Assembly (NCBI RefSeq): GCF_030269365.1
Contig: NZ_BSTF01000001.1
Location: 682,001 to 746,000, forward strand
Direction: 5' to 3'
DNA from: Lentzea sp. NBRC 102530
Lineage (GTDB): Bacteria > Actinomycetota > Actinomycetes > Mycobacteriales > Pseudonocardiaceae
DNA: 64,000 bases
Numbering within the stretch: the first letter of the stretch is position 1; the number at the start of each line of letters is the position of its first letter. Below, piece after piece: positions 18,593 through 26,355 of the stretch. A program made the translations under genes and the position numbers. The notes beneath the pieces are model-generated. The model did not search any database. It saw only the letters and a program-made list of their open reading frames with translations, and was not told where the DNA came from.

Positions 18593-20086
18593 GTGGATGA
18601 TCCAAATCTGGCAGCCCGCACGGAAACCAGTTCCCCTCCCGAAAAGGAGCGGGTCTGGGCCGCGGGCAAGCTGGAAGCGATGCCCATCAGGAAACTCCCC
18701 GACGCACCACCGTCGATCCACCTGCTCGGTCCCACGGTGTTCCTGGTGGCCCTCGGCGTGGGCATGGGCGAGGCCTACATGTGGCCTCGGCTGGTGTTGT
18801 TGTTCGGGCCGGACATCCGATGGCTCTTCTTGATCGGCGTGACCCTGCAGGCCGTCGTGATGCTGGAGATGGCCCGCTACGCCATGGCGACGGGCGAGAG
18901 CATCTTCTTCGGCGCGGCCCGCGTGTTCAAACCGATCATGTGGTTCTTCTTCGTCGTCGCCATGGCCGTCTACATCTGGCCCGGTCACCTCTCCGCGGGT
19001 GCGGCGGCGCTGGAACGGATCACCGGCATACCCTGGACGGTCTCGGCCGTCGTGGGCCTGATCCTCGTCGGCGTGCTGTTCAGTCTGGCGAAGGTCATCT
19101 ACAACCTGCTGGAAAACCTGCTGTCCATCCTCATCGGCGTGCTCGTGGTGAGCACGGCCGTCGTGGCGGCGATGGTGGGTACGTGGAACGACCTGGTCTC
19201 CACCGTGGTCGGCATGTTCCAGTTCGGCTACATGCCGGCGGACGCCCTGTCCGCCACCTGGTTCCCGGTGATCGTCGGCTCGATCGCGTTCGCGGGACCG
19301 TCCGGCATGCAGCAGATGTGGTACACGCTGCACCTGCGCGACAGCGGCGCCGGCATGGGCGCGCACATCCCCAAGGTGCGCGGTCTGCGGCACGCGGGCC
19401 AGGAAGAGGAAATGCCCAGCCGGGGCTTCATGTTCGACACCTCGGACCCCGCCGAGATGCAGAAGTGGAAGGGCTGGCGGCGCTGGGTCACGTTCGACGC
19501 GCTGTTGTTGTTCTGGGGCATCACGATGCTCGTGACGATCTCGTTCACCGTGCTCGCGCAGGCGGCGAACCGGGAGAGCCCGAACGTGAAGGCCCTGATC
19601 GAGGCGGGCGAACGGGAAGCGGCGCTCAACGGCATGTCGGACGCCTTCGCGTCTGCGGGTGGACCAGTGCTCGGAGCGGTCTTCCTCGGCTTCATCGCGT
19701 TGATCGGTCTCAACGCGACGCTGGGCCTGTTCGACTCCTTCTCGCGCGGTCAGGCCGACATGGCCTACCACTTCGTGCCCGGCGCGAAGCGGTTCCGCAT
19801 GTCGCACCTCTACGCGGGATTCCTCTGGTGCGTCATCACGTTCGGCATCATCATCCTGCTGTGGGGACCCGCTGACGGACCGGGCGCGATCCTCGACGTG
19901 CTCGCGTTCCTGTCGACGTTCGCGATGGGCGCCTACTGCGTGGTGTTGCTGCTCGTGAACAACCGGATGCTGCCGAAACCCATCCGTCCCAAGCTGATCA
20001 CGAACATCATCGTGGGACTCGGCGCCGTCTTCTACCTCGGCATGCTGTTCTACAGCCTGATCCGGTTCGGAGTCGTGGTGGACTGA
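18593..20086 (+). CDS. Nramp-like transporter lacking the metal-binding motifs
   Basis: A 497-residue polytopic membrane protein of the Nramp (SLC11, LeuT-fold) superfamily with about eleven hydrophobic segments. In true Mn/Fe transporters helix 1 carries DPGN; here the same place reads GVGMGEAYMWPRL. Helix 6, which should carry a metal-coordinating Met in MPH, reads AFAGPSGMQQMWYTLH. It therefore belongs to a divergent clade whose substrate I cannot name. GTG 18593 follows GGAGG at 9-bp spacing. The next gene starts on the last base of its stop codon. Its position between the oxalate operon and the GntR regulator suggests handling of a metal or organic acid linked to oxalate. Confidence 0.72.
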   Translation: MDDPNLAARTETSSPPEKERVWAAGKLEAMPIRKLPDAPPSIHLLGPTVFLVALGVGMGEAYMWPRLVLLFGPDIRWLFLIGVTLQAVVMLEMARYAMATGESIFFGAARVFKPIMWFFFVVAMAVYIWPGHLSAGAAALERITGIPWTVSAVVGLILVGVLFSLAKVIYNLLENLLSILIGVLVVSTAVVAAMVGTWNDLVSTVVGMFQFGYMPADALSATWFPVIVGSIAFAGPSGMQQMWYTLHLRDSGAGMGAHIPKVRGLRHAGQEEEMPSRGFMFDTSDPAEMQKWKGWRRWVTFDALLLFWGITMLVTISFTVLAQAANRESPNVKALIEAGEREAALNGMSDAFASAGGPVLGAVFLGFIALIGLNATLGLFDSFSRGQADMAYHFVPGAKRFRMSHLYAGFLWCVITFGIIILLWGPADGPGAILDVLAFLSTFAMGAYCVVLLLVNNRMLPKPIRPKLITNIIVGLGAVFYLGMLFYSLIRFGVVVD

Positions 20087-20520
20087 TGGACGTTCGAGAA
20101 GCAGTCCCCGGTGCGGCGGTGGGTCTCGCCGCCGGAGTGGTCGCGGGCGGGCTGGCGGCCCTGGTCGGCCAGCCCTTCTCGTGGGCACTCGTCACGATGT
20201 GCGCGCTCGGTGTGCCGCTGGCGCTGCTCGGCGGCGGACTCGGCGTGCTCATGGCGTCAGGCCGGCTGCCGCGCGGGCGGTTCGCTCCTGTCGCGCTGTT
20301 CTGGCTGGTGGGCTTCCCGCTCGCGAGGCTGGTGCACGAGATCTCCGTGAGCCTGGTGCTCACCGGCCAGGTCCGCCTGCCCGCGGATCTGGCCGGTTTC
20401 CTCGCCTACCAGGGACTCGTGAGCCTCGGCTGGGCGATCGGGTTCCTGTGGCTGCACGAACGGATCGCGCTGCGCATGCGCACGCGTGCCGCGCCCGTTG
20501 CCGCCACGACGTCCCGCTGA
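20086..20520 (+). CDS. Small integral membrane protein, unknown function
   Basis: A 144-residue hydrophobic protein with about four predicted membrane segments (around residues 10-30, 35-55, 66-85 and 105-122) and a short basic tail. No recognised domain. Its ATG overlaps the stop of the Nramp-like gene by one base (TGATG), so the two products are made together; an accessory subunit of that transporter is a reasonable guess. Confidence 0.7.
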   Translation: MDVREAVPGAAVGLAAGVVAGGLAALVGQPFSWALVTMCALGVPLALLGGGLGVLMASGRLPRGRFAPVALFWLVGFPLARLVHEISVSLVLTGQVRLPADLAGFLAYQGLVSLGWAIGFLWLHERIALRMRTRAAPVAATTSR

Positions 20521-20541
20521 CCTTCCGCCGGAGGAGCGAGA

Positions 20542-21561
20542 ATGCTGGATCTTCCCGTCTGGGTGTGGATCGCGACGATGGGTGGCATCGCCGCCATCAT
20601 CGCGTTCGACTTCTACCTCGTCGTCCGCAAACCGCACGAGCCGTCGTTCCGCGAATCGCTTTACTGGGTGCTCTTCTACGTCGGCCTGGCCGTCCTGTTC
20701 GGACTCGGCGTCACGATCTTCGCCGGGCCCGGTCACGGCGGTGAGTTCTTCGCCGGCTGGATCACCGAGTACTCGCTGAGCGTCGACAACCTGTTCGTGT
20801 TCGTGATCATCATGGCCCGGTTCGCGGTGCCCCGCGAGTACCGCCAGAAGGTGCTCATCGTCGGCATCATCCTGGCCTTGCTGTTGCGAGCCGTCTTCAT
20901 CGCCGCTGGAGCACAGGCGATCGCACGGTTCGACTGGCTGTTCTACTTCTTCGGCGCGTTCCTCATCTTCACCGCGTGGAAGCTGGTGAAGCAGGACGAG
21001 GCCGAGGAGGCCGACGTTCCGGAGAACGCCGCACTGCGCGCGGTGAAGAGGTTCCTGCCGGCCACGAACGTCTACCACGGTGCGTCGTTGACGACGCGCG
21101 TCGACGGAAAACGCGTCGTGACACCGATGCTGGTCGTCATGGTCGCGGTGGGCACGACCGACCTGTTGTTCGCCGTCGACTCCATCCCGGCGATCTTCGG
21201 ACTCACCAAGGAGCCGTACCTGGTGCTGACCGCCAACGCGTTCGCGTTGATGGGCCTGCGTCAGCTCTTCTTCCTGGTGGGCGGTCTCCTGGATCGCCTG
21301 GTGCACCTGAGCAAGGGTCTCGCGGTGGTGCTCGCGTTCATCGGGTTCAAACTCATCTTCGAGGCGCTGCACCACCACGGTGTCTCGTGGGCCCCGGAGA
21401 TCCCGATCGTGGTGTCCCTCGGGGTCATCGTCGTGACGCTCGCCGTCACGACGGTGTGGAGCCTGCATTCCTCACGCCGGGCAGCTCAGTCCGCCGTGGA
21501 GGATGCCGAGAGTGCGCGCAGGAGCGAAGAAGACGCTCCTGTGAAGGACTCTCAGCCGTGA
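20542..21561 (+). CDS. TerC/Alx-family membrane protein
   Basis: A 339-residue TerC-family protein; bacterial TerC/Alx members are associated with manganese export and metal stress. The first helix has the conserved acidic IIAFDFYLV, followed by the signature EYSLSVDNLFVFVIIMARFAVP and later TDLLFAVDSIPAIFGLT, both with the Asp residues expected to bind metal. The C-terminal ~30 residues are charged and poorly conserved. A GGAGGAGCGAG site precedes ATG 20542. It is probably in one transcript with the Nramp-like gene, so the trio may import and export related cations. It overlaps the convergent small gene by 10 bp. Confidence 0.9.
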   Translation: MLDLPVWVWIATMGGIAAIIAFDFYLVVRKPHEPSFRESLYWVLFYVGLAVLFGLGVTIFAGPGHGGEFFAGWITEYSLSVDNLFVFVIIMARFAVPREYRQKVLIVGIILALLLRAVFIAAGAQAIARFDWLFYFFGAFLIFTAWKLVKQDEAEEADVPENAALRAVKRFLPATNVYHGASLTTRVDGKRVVTPMLVVMVAVGTTDLLFAVDSIPAIFGLTKEPYLVLTANAFALMGLRQLFFLVGGLLDRLVHLSKGLAVVLAFIGFKLIFEALHHHGVSWAPEIPIVVSLGVIVVTLAVTTVWSLHSSRRAAQSAVEDAESARRSEEDAPVKDSQP

Positions 21562-21737
21562 ATCGTGTGGCCCTCGGCGTCCTTGCGGAGCGTCTTGGCC
21601 ACAGCCGCCTGGGCCTCGGCGTCCTTGCGCTGCTCCGTCAGCGCGGTGGACAGTCCGAGGCCCAGCGCGCGGCCGTCCGCGGAGGAACCCTCCCGGGGCT
21701 GGGTGAGGGAGCGCGCGAAGTTCTTGAAGCGGGACAT
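21552..21737 (-). CDS. Small charged protein of 61 residues, unknown
   Basis: Encodes MSRFKNFARSLTQPREG followed by a hydrophilic Ala/Lys/Asp-rich helix-prone segment; no signal peptide or cysteine. GAAGGA sits 5-6 bp before ATG 21737, supporting translation. It lies downstream of a 200-bp leader that begins near a GntR half-site pair (21946-21968), so it may belong to the same regulon. I do not recognise the family. Confidence 0.55.
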   Translation of the reverse strand: MSRFKNFARSLTQPREGSSADGRALGLGLSTALTEQRKDAEAQAAVAKTLRKDAEGHTIHG

Positions 21738-21945
21738 GGCTTTCCTTCTTTCAACCTCGATGGTGGTTCCCGGCGCGCCCGGAACGAGGGCGCGCGGCAG
21801 CCGGACGGGCAGCAGCCTGACCGGCGCCGTCGCACGGGAACGTCAGGGTTGCGGCCGGGGGCATGTCCACCGGGTACCCGTTTCTCGAGCACTCGGTGGG
21901 AGTCCTCTCGCGGGTCTCCGGTGACCCCGTCCCTGACGCGATTCA
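21738..21945 (-). other. Structured leader of the 61-residue gene
   Basis: This 208-base non-coding stretch separates the operator at 21946-21968 from the small gene. A perfect 8-bp GC hairpin (GCGCGCCC at 21773-21780 with GGGCGCGC at 21788-21795, 7-base loop) lies about 30 bases before the ribosome site. No known riboswitch was recognised. It may be a 5' UTR, a small RNA, or the terminator region of gntR, which is transcribed towards it. Confidence 0.4.
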
Positions 21946-21968
21946 GCATACTGCGTTTTGTATGCAAT
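21946..21968. promoter_or_regulatory. GntR half-site pair with wide spacing
   Basis: GCATAC (21946-21951) and GTATGCAAT (21960-21968) are the two halves of the operator, here 8 bp apart instead of 1. The right half is identical to the exact sites. It lies downstream of gntR and upstream of the small gene on the minus strand. The altered spacing makes its function less certain than that of copies 1, 2 and the two exact ones to the right. Confidence 0.45.
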
Positions 21969-22039
21969 CGGCCGCCATCGTGTCGCGGATCACCCGTACG
22001 GTACCAAATGACCGATGTGGGTGATCCGAGAGTGACGAC

Positions 22040-22765
22040 TCAGTCGCTGTCCGTGGAGCTTTCGGACGTCTTGCGGTCGTGATAGGTCTGGCGGGTCTGC
22101 TCCGCGTGGTTGTGCATGACCTCGCCGGCCCGCTCCACGTCTCCCTCGGCGATGGCCGCGACCAGTTCGGCGTGCTCGTTCCAGGAGTCGCGGCTGCGCG
22201 GGCGGGCGATCGGGGTGTAGTACCAGCGCACCCGGCGGTCGACCAGCCCGATCATCTCGGACAGGACCTTGTTGCGGCCGATCGCCGCGACGGCCGCGTG
22301 CAGGTCGGCGTTCGCCTTGACCAGGCGCTCGACGTTCGCGGCCACCAGGGCCTCCTCGCCCGCCTTCTGCAGCTTCCTGAGAAGCTTCACGTCGGCGGCG
22401 GTGGCGTGCTCGGCGGCGAGCTTCGCCGAGTAGGTCTCCAGCACGCTGCGCACGGCGAGCAGCTGGTCGGCTTCTTCTTCGGTCGGGGTGTGCACGAAAG
22501 CGCCCTGGGCGGGCCGGAGATCGACCCAGCCGTCGGTCTGCAGGCGCTGCAGGGCTTCGCGCACCGGCTGCCTGCTCACGCCCAGGTACTCGGCGAGCTC
22601 GGCCTCGACCAGGTGCTGGCCGGGGGCGAGGGTGCGGTTGACGATGAGTTCCAGCAAGGCGTCGTAGACGGCCTGTCGCAGTGGTGCGGGCCGTTCGACC
22701 CGGCGGGTCGCGGCGGCGCTGAGGGAGCCGCGCGGTGCCCGGCGGCCACTGGGCAAAGAGGTCAT
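22040..22765 (-). CDS. GntR-family (FadR/FCD) transcriptional regulator, likely oxalate/formate regulator
   Basis: A 241-residue regulator. Winged helix at about residues 30-95 (LRQAVYDALLELIVNRTLAPGQHLVEAELAEYLGVSRQPVREALQRL across the DNA-reading region), then an all-helical FCD ligand domain with a probable metal site formed by Asp/His in KANADLHAAV, the EHAELVAAI His and MHNHAEQTR. ATG 22765 starts 22 bp from an AT-rich palindrome containing GTATGCAA, suggesting autoregulation. It is divergent from the panE-like gene with an exact 14-bp operator between them. The ligand is probably an oxalate-pathway metabolite, by inference. Confidence 0.85.
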   Translation of the reverse strand: MTSLPSGRRAPRGSLSAAATRRVERPAPLRQAVYDALLELIVNRTLAPGQHLVEAELAEYLGVSRQPVREALQRLQTDGWVDLRPAQGAFVHTPTEEEADQLLAVRSVLETYSAKLAAEHATAADVKLLRKLQKAGEEALVAANVERLVKANADLHAAVAAIGRNKVLSEMIGLVDRRVRWYYTPIARPRSRDSWNEHAELVAAIAEGDVERAGEVMHNHAEQTRQTYHDRKTSESSTDSD

Positions 22766-22780
22766 GTCAGACAGACTACA

Positions 22781-22800
22781 GCTTTTCGTATGCAAAAAGC
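22781..22800. promoter_or_regulatory. AT-rich palindrome with operator core before gntR
   Basis: GCTTTT (22781-22786) and AAAAGC (22795-22800) form an inverted repeat around CGTATGCA, which contains the GTATGCAA half-site. It lies 16 bp upstream of the gntR start, as expected for autorepression. The other half-site is degenerate. Confidence 0.5.
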
Positions 22801-22829
22801 ACTTCTGGAACAAGGTGAGTGTCGTACGT

Positions 22830-22843
22830 ATACTGTATGCAAT
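22830..22843 (+). promoter_or_regulatory. Putative GntR operator, exact copy (ATACTGTATGCAAT)
   Basis: Identical to the 14-mer at 1177-1190. It lies 30 bp before the panE-like start and 65 bp from the gntR start on the other strand. The flank GTACGTATAC extends the palindromic character to the left. Confidence 0.7.
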
Positions 22844-22872
22844 CTTGCCGTGTCGGCAGAGCGGGGCGTGCC

Positions 22873-23850
22873 ATGAAGATCGCTGTTCTCGGAGCCGGAG
22901 CGATCGGTGCCTACGTCGGAGCGGCCTTGCACCGGGCCGGCGTGGAAGTCCACCTGATCGCGCGAGGAGCCCATCTCGCCGCAATGCGGGAGCACGGCGT
23001 GCGGGTGCTGAGTCCGCGCGGTGATTTCACCGCGCGTCCACATGCGACCTCCGATCCCGCCGAGGTGGGCGAGGTCGACTACGTTTTCCTCGGTCTGAAG
23101 GCGTACTCCTACGCGTCGTCAGGCGATCTGCTGGCCCCGTTGACGGGGCCGGGCACCGCGGTGATCGCCGCGCAGAACGGGATCCCGTGGTGGTACTTCC
23201 ACGGCATGACCGGACATCCCCTGGAGGGACGCCGGATCGAGGCCGTGGACCCCGGCGGGTCCGTCACCGCCGTGCTGCCGATGGAACGCGCGATCGGCTG
23301 CGTCGTCTACTGCTCCACGGAGATCGAGGAACCGGGCGTGATCCGGCACCTCGAGGGCACCCGGTTCTCGATCGGCGAACCGGACCGGTCGATCTCCCCG
23401 CGGTGCGTCGCGCTGAGCGAGGCGATGATCGCGGGCGGGCTGAAGTGCCCGGTGGAGTCCGACGTCCGCGAGGACATCTGGATCAAGCTCATGGGCAACG
23501 TGGCGTTCAACCCGTTGAGCGCACTGACCCGCGCGACGATGGCCGAGATCTGCGAGCACGACGACAGCCGCGACCTGGTGGCGCAGATGATGGCGGAGAC
23601 CCTGACCATCGCGCGGGCGGCGGGCTGCGACCCGCAGATCTCGATCGACAAGCGCATCGACGGCGCCCGCCGGGTCGGGCACCACAAGACGTCGATGCTG
23701 CAGGACCTGGAGGCGGGCAAGCGCCTCGAGCACGACGCGATCATCGCCGCGGTGGTGGAGATCGCCGAGCTCACCCGCGTGCCGGCACCGACGCTGCGGC
23801 ACGTCTACGCGGCGATCGACCTGCTCTCCCGCACGTCGCTGGTGACCTGA
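22873..23850 (+). CDS. Ketopantoate-reductase-like enzyme, candidate oxalyl-CoA reductase
   Basis: A 325-residue NADP-dependent reductase of the PanE/ApbA family. N-terminal Rossmann motif [13 protein letters not shown] (residues 7-19), the catalytic-Lys context [20 protein letters not shown] in the C-terminal domain, and [13 protein letters not shown] near the end. ATG 22873 starts the canonical [12 protein letters not shown]. It has its own exact GntR operator. Methylobacterium extorquens uses a PanE paralogue (PanE2) as oxalyl-CoA reductase, giving glyoxylate, and the location among oxalate genes makes that role more likely here than pantothenate synthesis. This is inference from context; ordinary ketopantoate reductase remains possible. 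Confidence 0.8.
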   Translation: MKIAVLGAGAIGAYVGAALHRAGVEVHLIARGAHLAAMREHGVRVLSPRGDFTARPHATSDPAEVGEVDYVFLGLKAYSYASSGDLLAPLTGPGTAVIAAQNGIPWWYFHGMTGHPLEGRRIEAVDPGGSVTAVLPMERAIGCVVYCSTEIEEPGVIRHLEGTRFSIGEPDRSISPRCVALSEAMIAGGLKCPVESDVREDIWIKLMGNVAFNPLSALTRATMAEICEHDDSRDLVAQMMAETLTIARAAGCDPQISIDKRIDGARRVGHHKTSMLQDLEAGKRLEHDAIIAAVVEIAELTRVPAPTLRHVYAAIDLLSRTSLVT

Positions 23851-23851
23851 G

Positions 23852-24273
23852 TTGCTGCTGCGACAGCTGGAGTACCTGGTCGCCCTGGCCCGTGAACGCC
23901 ACTTCGCGCGAGCCGCCGCGGCCTGTCACGTGTCCCAGCCGTCGTTGTCGGCGGCGATCGGGAACGGGTCCTGCTGTGGGCGCACCGCATGCTCGCCGAC
24001 CGCGACGCGCTGCGGCAGGACCTGTCCCGCATGAGGGAGTCGCTGTCGGGAATCCTCCGGATCGGAGCCATCCCGATGTTCGGCACGCCGGAAGGGATGC
24101 GGGTGGTGCGCATCGAGGATCCCCGGCTGGTGCCGCAGATCGGGCCCGTGGTGGGGGACCGGGAACCGGTGTCGCTGCCGGCACGGGCGATGTTCGGGCT
24201 CACCCCCGGGCTGGACGTGCGCGGCGAACTGGACCGCGTGCTGCACGAGCACCTCGACCGGACCGACGTCTGA
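23852..24273 (+). pseudogene. LysR-type regulator remnant with internal deletions
   Basis: The first 36 codons (from TTG 23852) encode a normal LysR helix-turn-helix start: [20 protein letters not shown] then [11 protein letters not shown]. At about 23960 the sequence jumps out of frame to [19 protein letters not shown]...LSGILRIGAIPM, the linker and first strand of a LysR protein, skipping roughly 27 codons. Most of the effector domain is then missing, and a C-terminal-like tail ends at 24273. A full gene would be about 300 codons; this has about 140. It abuts the fdh operon, so it may be the operon's former regulator. Confidence 0.75.
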
Positions 24274-24332
24274 CGGAGGCCCGGCCGATTCCGTTCGCCA
24301 AGGCCGTTACAGCTGCGGTCTATGAGGCGATA

Positions 24333-24380
24333 GTCCTGTTCTCTCAACGCGGTTCGTCGTCAAGAAACCGCAACAGGGAC
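24333..24380. terminator. Two-step hairpin before the fdh operon
   Basis: GTCCTGTT (24333-24340) pairs with AACAGGGAC (24372-24380) with one bulge, and inside it GCGGTT (24349-24354) pairs with AACCGC (24366-24371). It lies just upstream of the operator at 24396. It probably ends transcription from the panE-like gene, insulating the fdh promoter. Confidence 0.5.
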
Positions 24381-24395
24381 TAGCGCGCACAGAAG

Positions 24396-24409
24396 ATTGC
24401 ATACAGTAT
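24396..24409 (-). promoter_or_regulatory. Putative GntR operator, exact copy in inverse orientation
   Basis: ATTGCATACAGTAT is the exact reverse complement of the 14-mer at 1177 and 22830. It ends 20 bp before the fdh start codon, so a bound repressor would cover the promoter or the transcription start. Confidence 0.7.
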
Positions 24410-24429
24410 GTGGGGAGGAGGTGCAGACG

Positions 24430-26355
24430 ATGAGCAGGCGGAAGAAGACCGAGCCCTACGTGCGGCTCACCCAGCCCCTGGTGCGTGACGCGGGAGTTCT
24501 GCGGCCGGCGAGCTGGGACGAGGCGCTGGACTCCGCAGCGGAGGGCTTCCGCAGGAACGTCGCGCTCGGCGGCCCCGACGCGTTCGGGATGTTCTCCTGT
24601 GCGCGGGCCACCAACGAGATGAACTACATGGCCCAGAAGTTCACCAGGGCCGTCATCGGGACGAACAACGTCGACTCGTGCAACCGCACGTGTCACGCGC
24701 CGAGCGTGGCGGGTCTGGCCAAGGTGTTCGGCAGCGGCGGTGGAACCTCCTCCTACCAGGAGATCGAGGACGCCGACCTGATCGTGCTCTGGGGGTCGAA
24801 CGCCCGCGAGGCGCACCCGATCTTCTTCCAGCACGTGCTGAAGGCCGTGCACAAGGGTGCGAAGCTCTACGTCGTCGACCCGCGGCTGACCAGTACCGGC
24901 AAGTGGGCGCACAAGTGGTTGCGGCTCAGAGTCGGCACGGACATCCCGCTGGCGCACGCGATCGCGCGCGAGATCATCGCGTCGAACCTGACGAACACGT
25001 CGTTCGTCGAGCGCGCCACCGAGGGCTTCCCGGAGTTCGTGAAGGCCGTCGAGCCGTGGACGTTGCCGGTCGCCGAACTGGAGACCGGAGTGCCCGCCGA
25101 GCTGATCCGCGAACTCGCGCACGCCTACGCCAAGGCGGACCGCGGCCAGCTCAGCTGGACGCTCGGCATCACCGAACACCACAACGGCACCGACAACGTG
25201 CTGAGCCTGATCAACCTGTCGCTGCTGACCGGCCAGGTCGGCCGCTACGGCGCGGGGCTGAACCCGTTGCGCGGGCAGAACAACGTGCAGGGCGGCGGCG
25301 ACATGGGCGCCATCCCCGACCGGCTGCCCGGCTTCCAGGACATCACCGACCCGGGCGTCGCCAAGAAGTTCAACGACGCGTGGGGCTCGAACTTCAAGGC
25401 CGCCAAGGGCTGGAACCTCACCCAGATGCTCGAGGCGATGGAACGCGGTGACATGACCACCGTGTACATCATCGGCGAGAACCCGGTGCAGTCCGAGGCC
25501 GACTGCGAGCACACGATCAAGCGACTGTCCAACCTGGACCACGTGGTGGTGCAGGACATCTTCCTCACCAAGACCGCGCAGCTCGCCCACGTCGTGCTGC
25601 CCGCCGCGGCCGCCTGGTGCGAGACCGACGGCACGTTCACCAACAGCGAGCGCCGGGTGCAGCGCGTCCGCAAGGCGTTGACGCCACCGGAAGGTGCCCG
25701 CGACGACATCGAGATCATGGGCGAGATCGCGACGCGGCTCGGCGCGCACTGGCAGCACAAGACCGGCGAGGACGTGTGGGACGAGCTGCGCAGCCTGTCG
25801 CCGATCCACACCGGCATGACCTACGACCGGCTCGAGAAGCTCGGTGGCATCCAGTGGCCGTGCCCGGACGAGAACTCCCTCGAACCCAGCTTCCTGCACG
25901 GCAGGCTCTGGGAGGAGGACCCGGTGAAGCGCGGCATGCCCGCGACGTTCTCCCCGGTGCCGCACAGCCCGCCCGTCGACGAGCTGACGAGTGAGTTCCC
26001 GTTCCGGCTCACCACCGGACGCCGGCTCGACTCCTACAACACCGGGGTGCAGTCGAACGGCTTCGAGTCGCCGTTGCGCATCGGCGAGACGCTCGACCTG
26101 TGCCCGGAGGACGCCCGCGTGCTCGGCGTCGAGGCGGGCGAGGAGGTGTCGATCACGAGCAGGCGCGGCCAGATCCAGGCGCCGGTGCGGATCGACGAGG
26201 GGCTGACGCCGGGGCTCGTCTTCATGACGTTCCACTTCCCGGACGAGATCGACGTCAACGTCCTGACGATCGAGGCGACCTGCCCGATCGCCGGCACCGC
26301 CGAGTACAAGGCCGCGGCCGTCCGCATCGACAAGCTTCCGGTGAAGGTGGGCTGA
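24430..26355 (+). CDS. Formate dehydrogenase, catalytic molybdopterin half of the alpha subunit
   Basis: Oxidises formate to CO2 at a Mo-bisMGD centre. The 641 residues cover the catalytic and C-terminal molydopterin-dinucleotide-binding domains of an FdsA/FdhF-type subunit: NNVDSCNRTCHAPSV supplies the Mo ligand Cys88 (cysteine, not selenocysteine) and the adjacent essential His; LWGSNAREAHP, GLNPLRGQNNVQGGGDMG and IGENPVQSEAD are typical; the C-terminal domain starts near FRLTTGRRLDSYNT. The N-terminal [4Fe-4S] Fe4S4_MGD domain is missing and is found at the end of the protein encoded at 28122-29045. ATG 24430 follows GGGGAGGAGG. The stop abuts the next start. Confidence 0.9.
   Translation: MSRRKKTEPYVRLTQPLVRDAGVLRPASWDEALDSAAEGFRRNVALGGPDAFGMFSCARATNEMNYMAQKFTRAVIGTNNVDSCNRTCHAPSVAGLAKVFGSGGGTSSYQEIEDADLIVLWGSNAREAHPIFFQHVLKAVHKGAKLYVVDPRLTSTGKWAHKWLRLRVGTDIPLAHAIAREIIASNLTNTSFVERATEGFPEFVKAVEPWTLPVAELETGVPAELIRELAHAYAKADRGQLSWTLGITEHHNGTDNVLSLINLSLLTGQVGRYGAGLNPLRGQNNVQGGGDMGAIPDRLPGFQDITDPGVAKKFNDAWGSNFKAAKGWNLTQMLEAMERGDMTTVYIIGENPVQSEADCEHTIKRLSNLDHVVVQDIFLTKTAQLAHVVLPAAAAWCETDGTFTNSERRVQRVRKALTPPEGARDDIEIMGEIATRLGAHWQHKTGEDVWDELRSLSPIHTGMTYDRLEKLGGIQWPCPDENSLEPSFLHGRLWEEDPVKRGMPATFSPVPHSPPVDELTSEFPFRLTTGRRLDSYNTGVQSNGFESPLRIGETLDLCPEDARVLGVEAGEEVSITSRRGQIQAPVRIDEGLTPGLVFMTFHFPDEIDVNVLTIEATCPIAGTAEYKAAAVRIDKLPVKVG

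Noticed and set aside
20521..20541. Manganese (yybP-ykoY) riboswitch before the TerC gene
   Set aside because: Only 21 bp separate the genes and the preceding sequence is coding; no room for the element.
24691..24693. Selenocysteine in formate dehydrogenase
   Set aside because: The Mo-ligand codon is TGT (Cys), not TGA.
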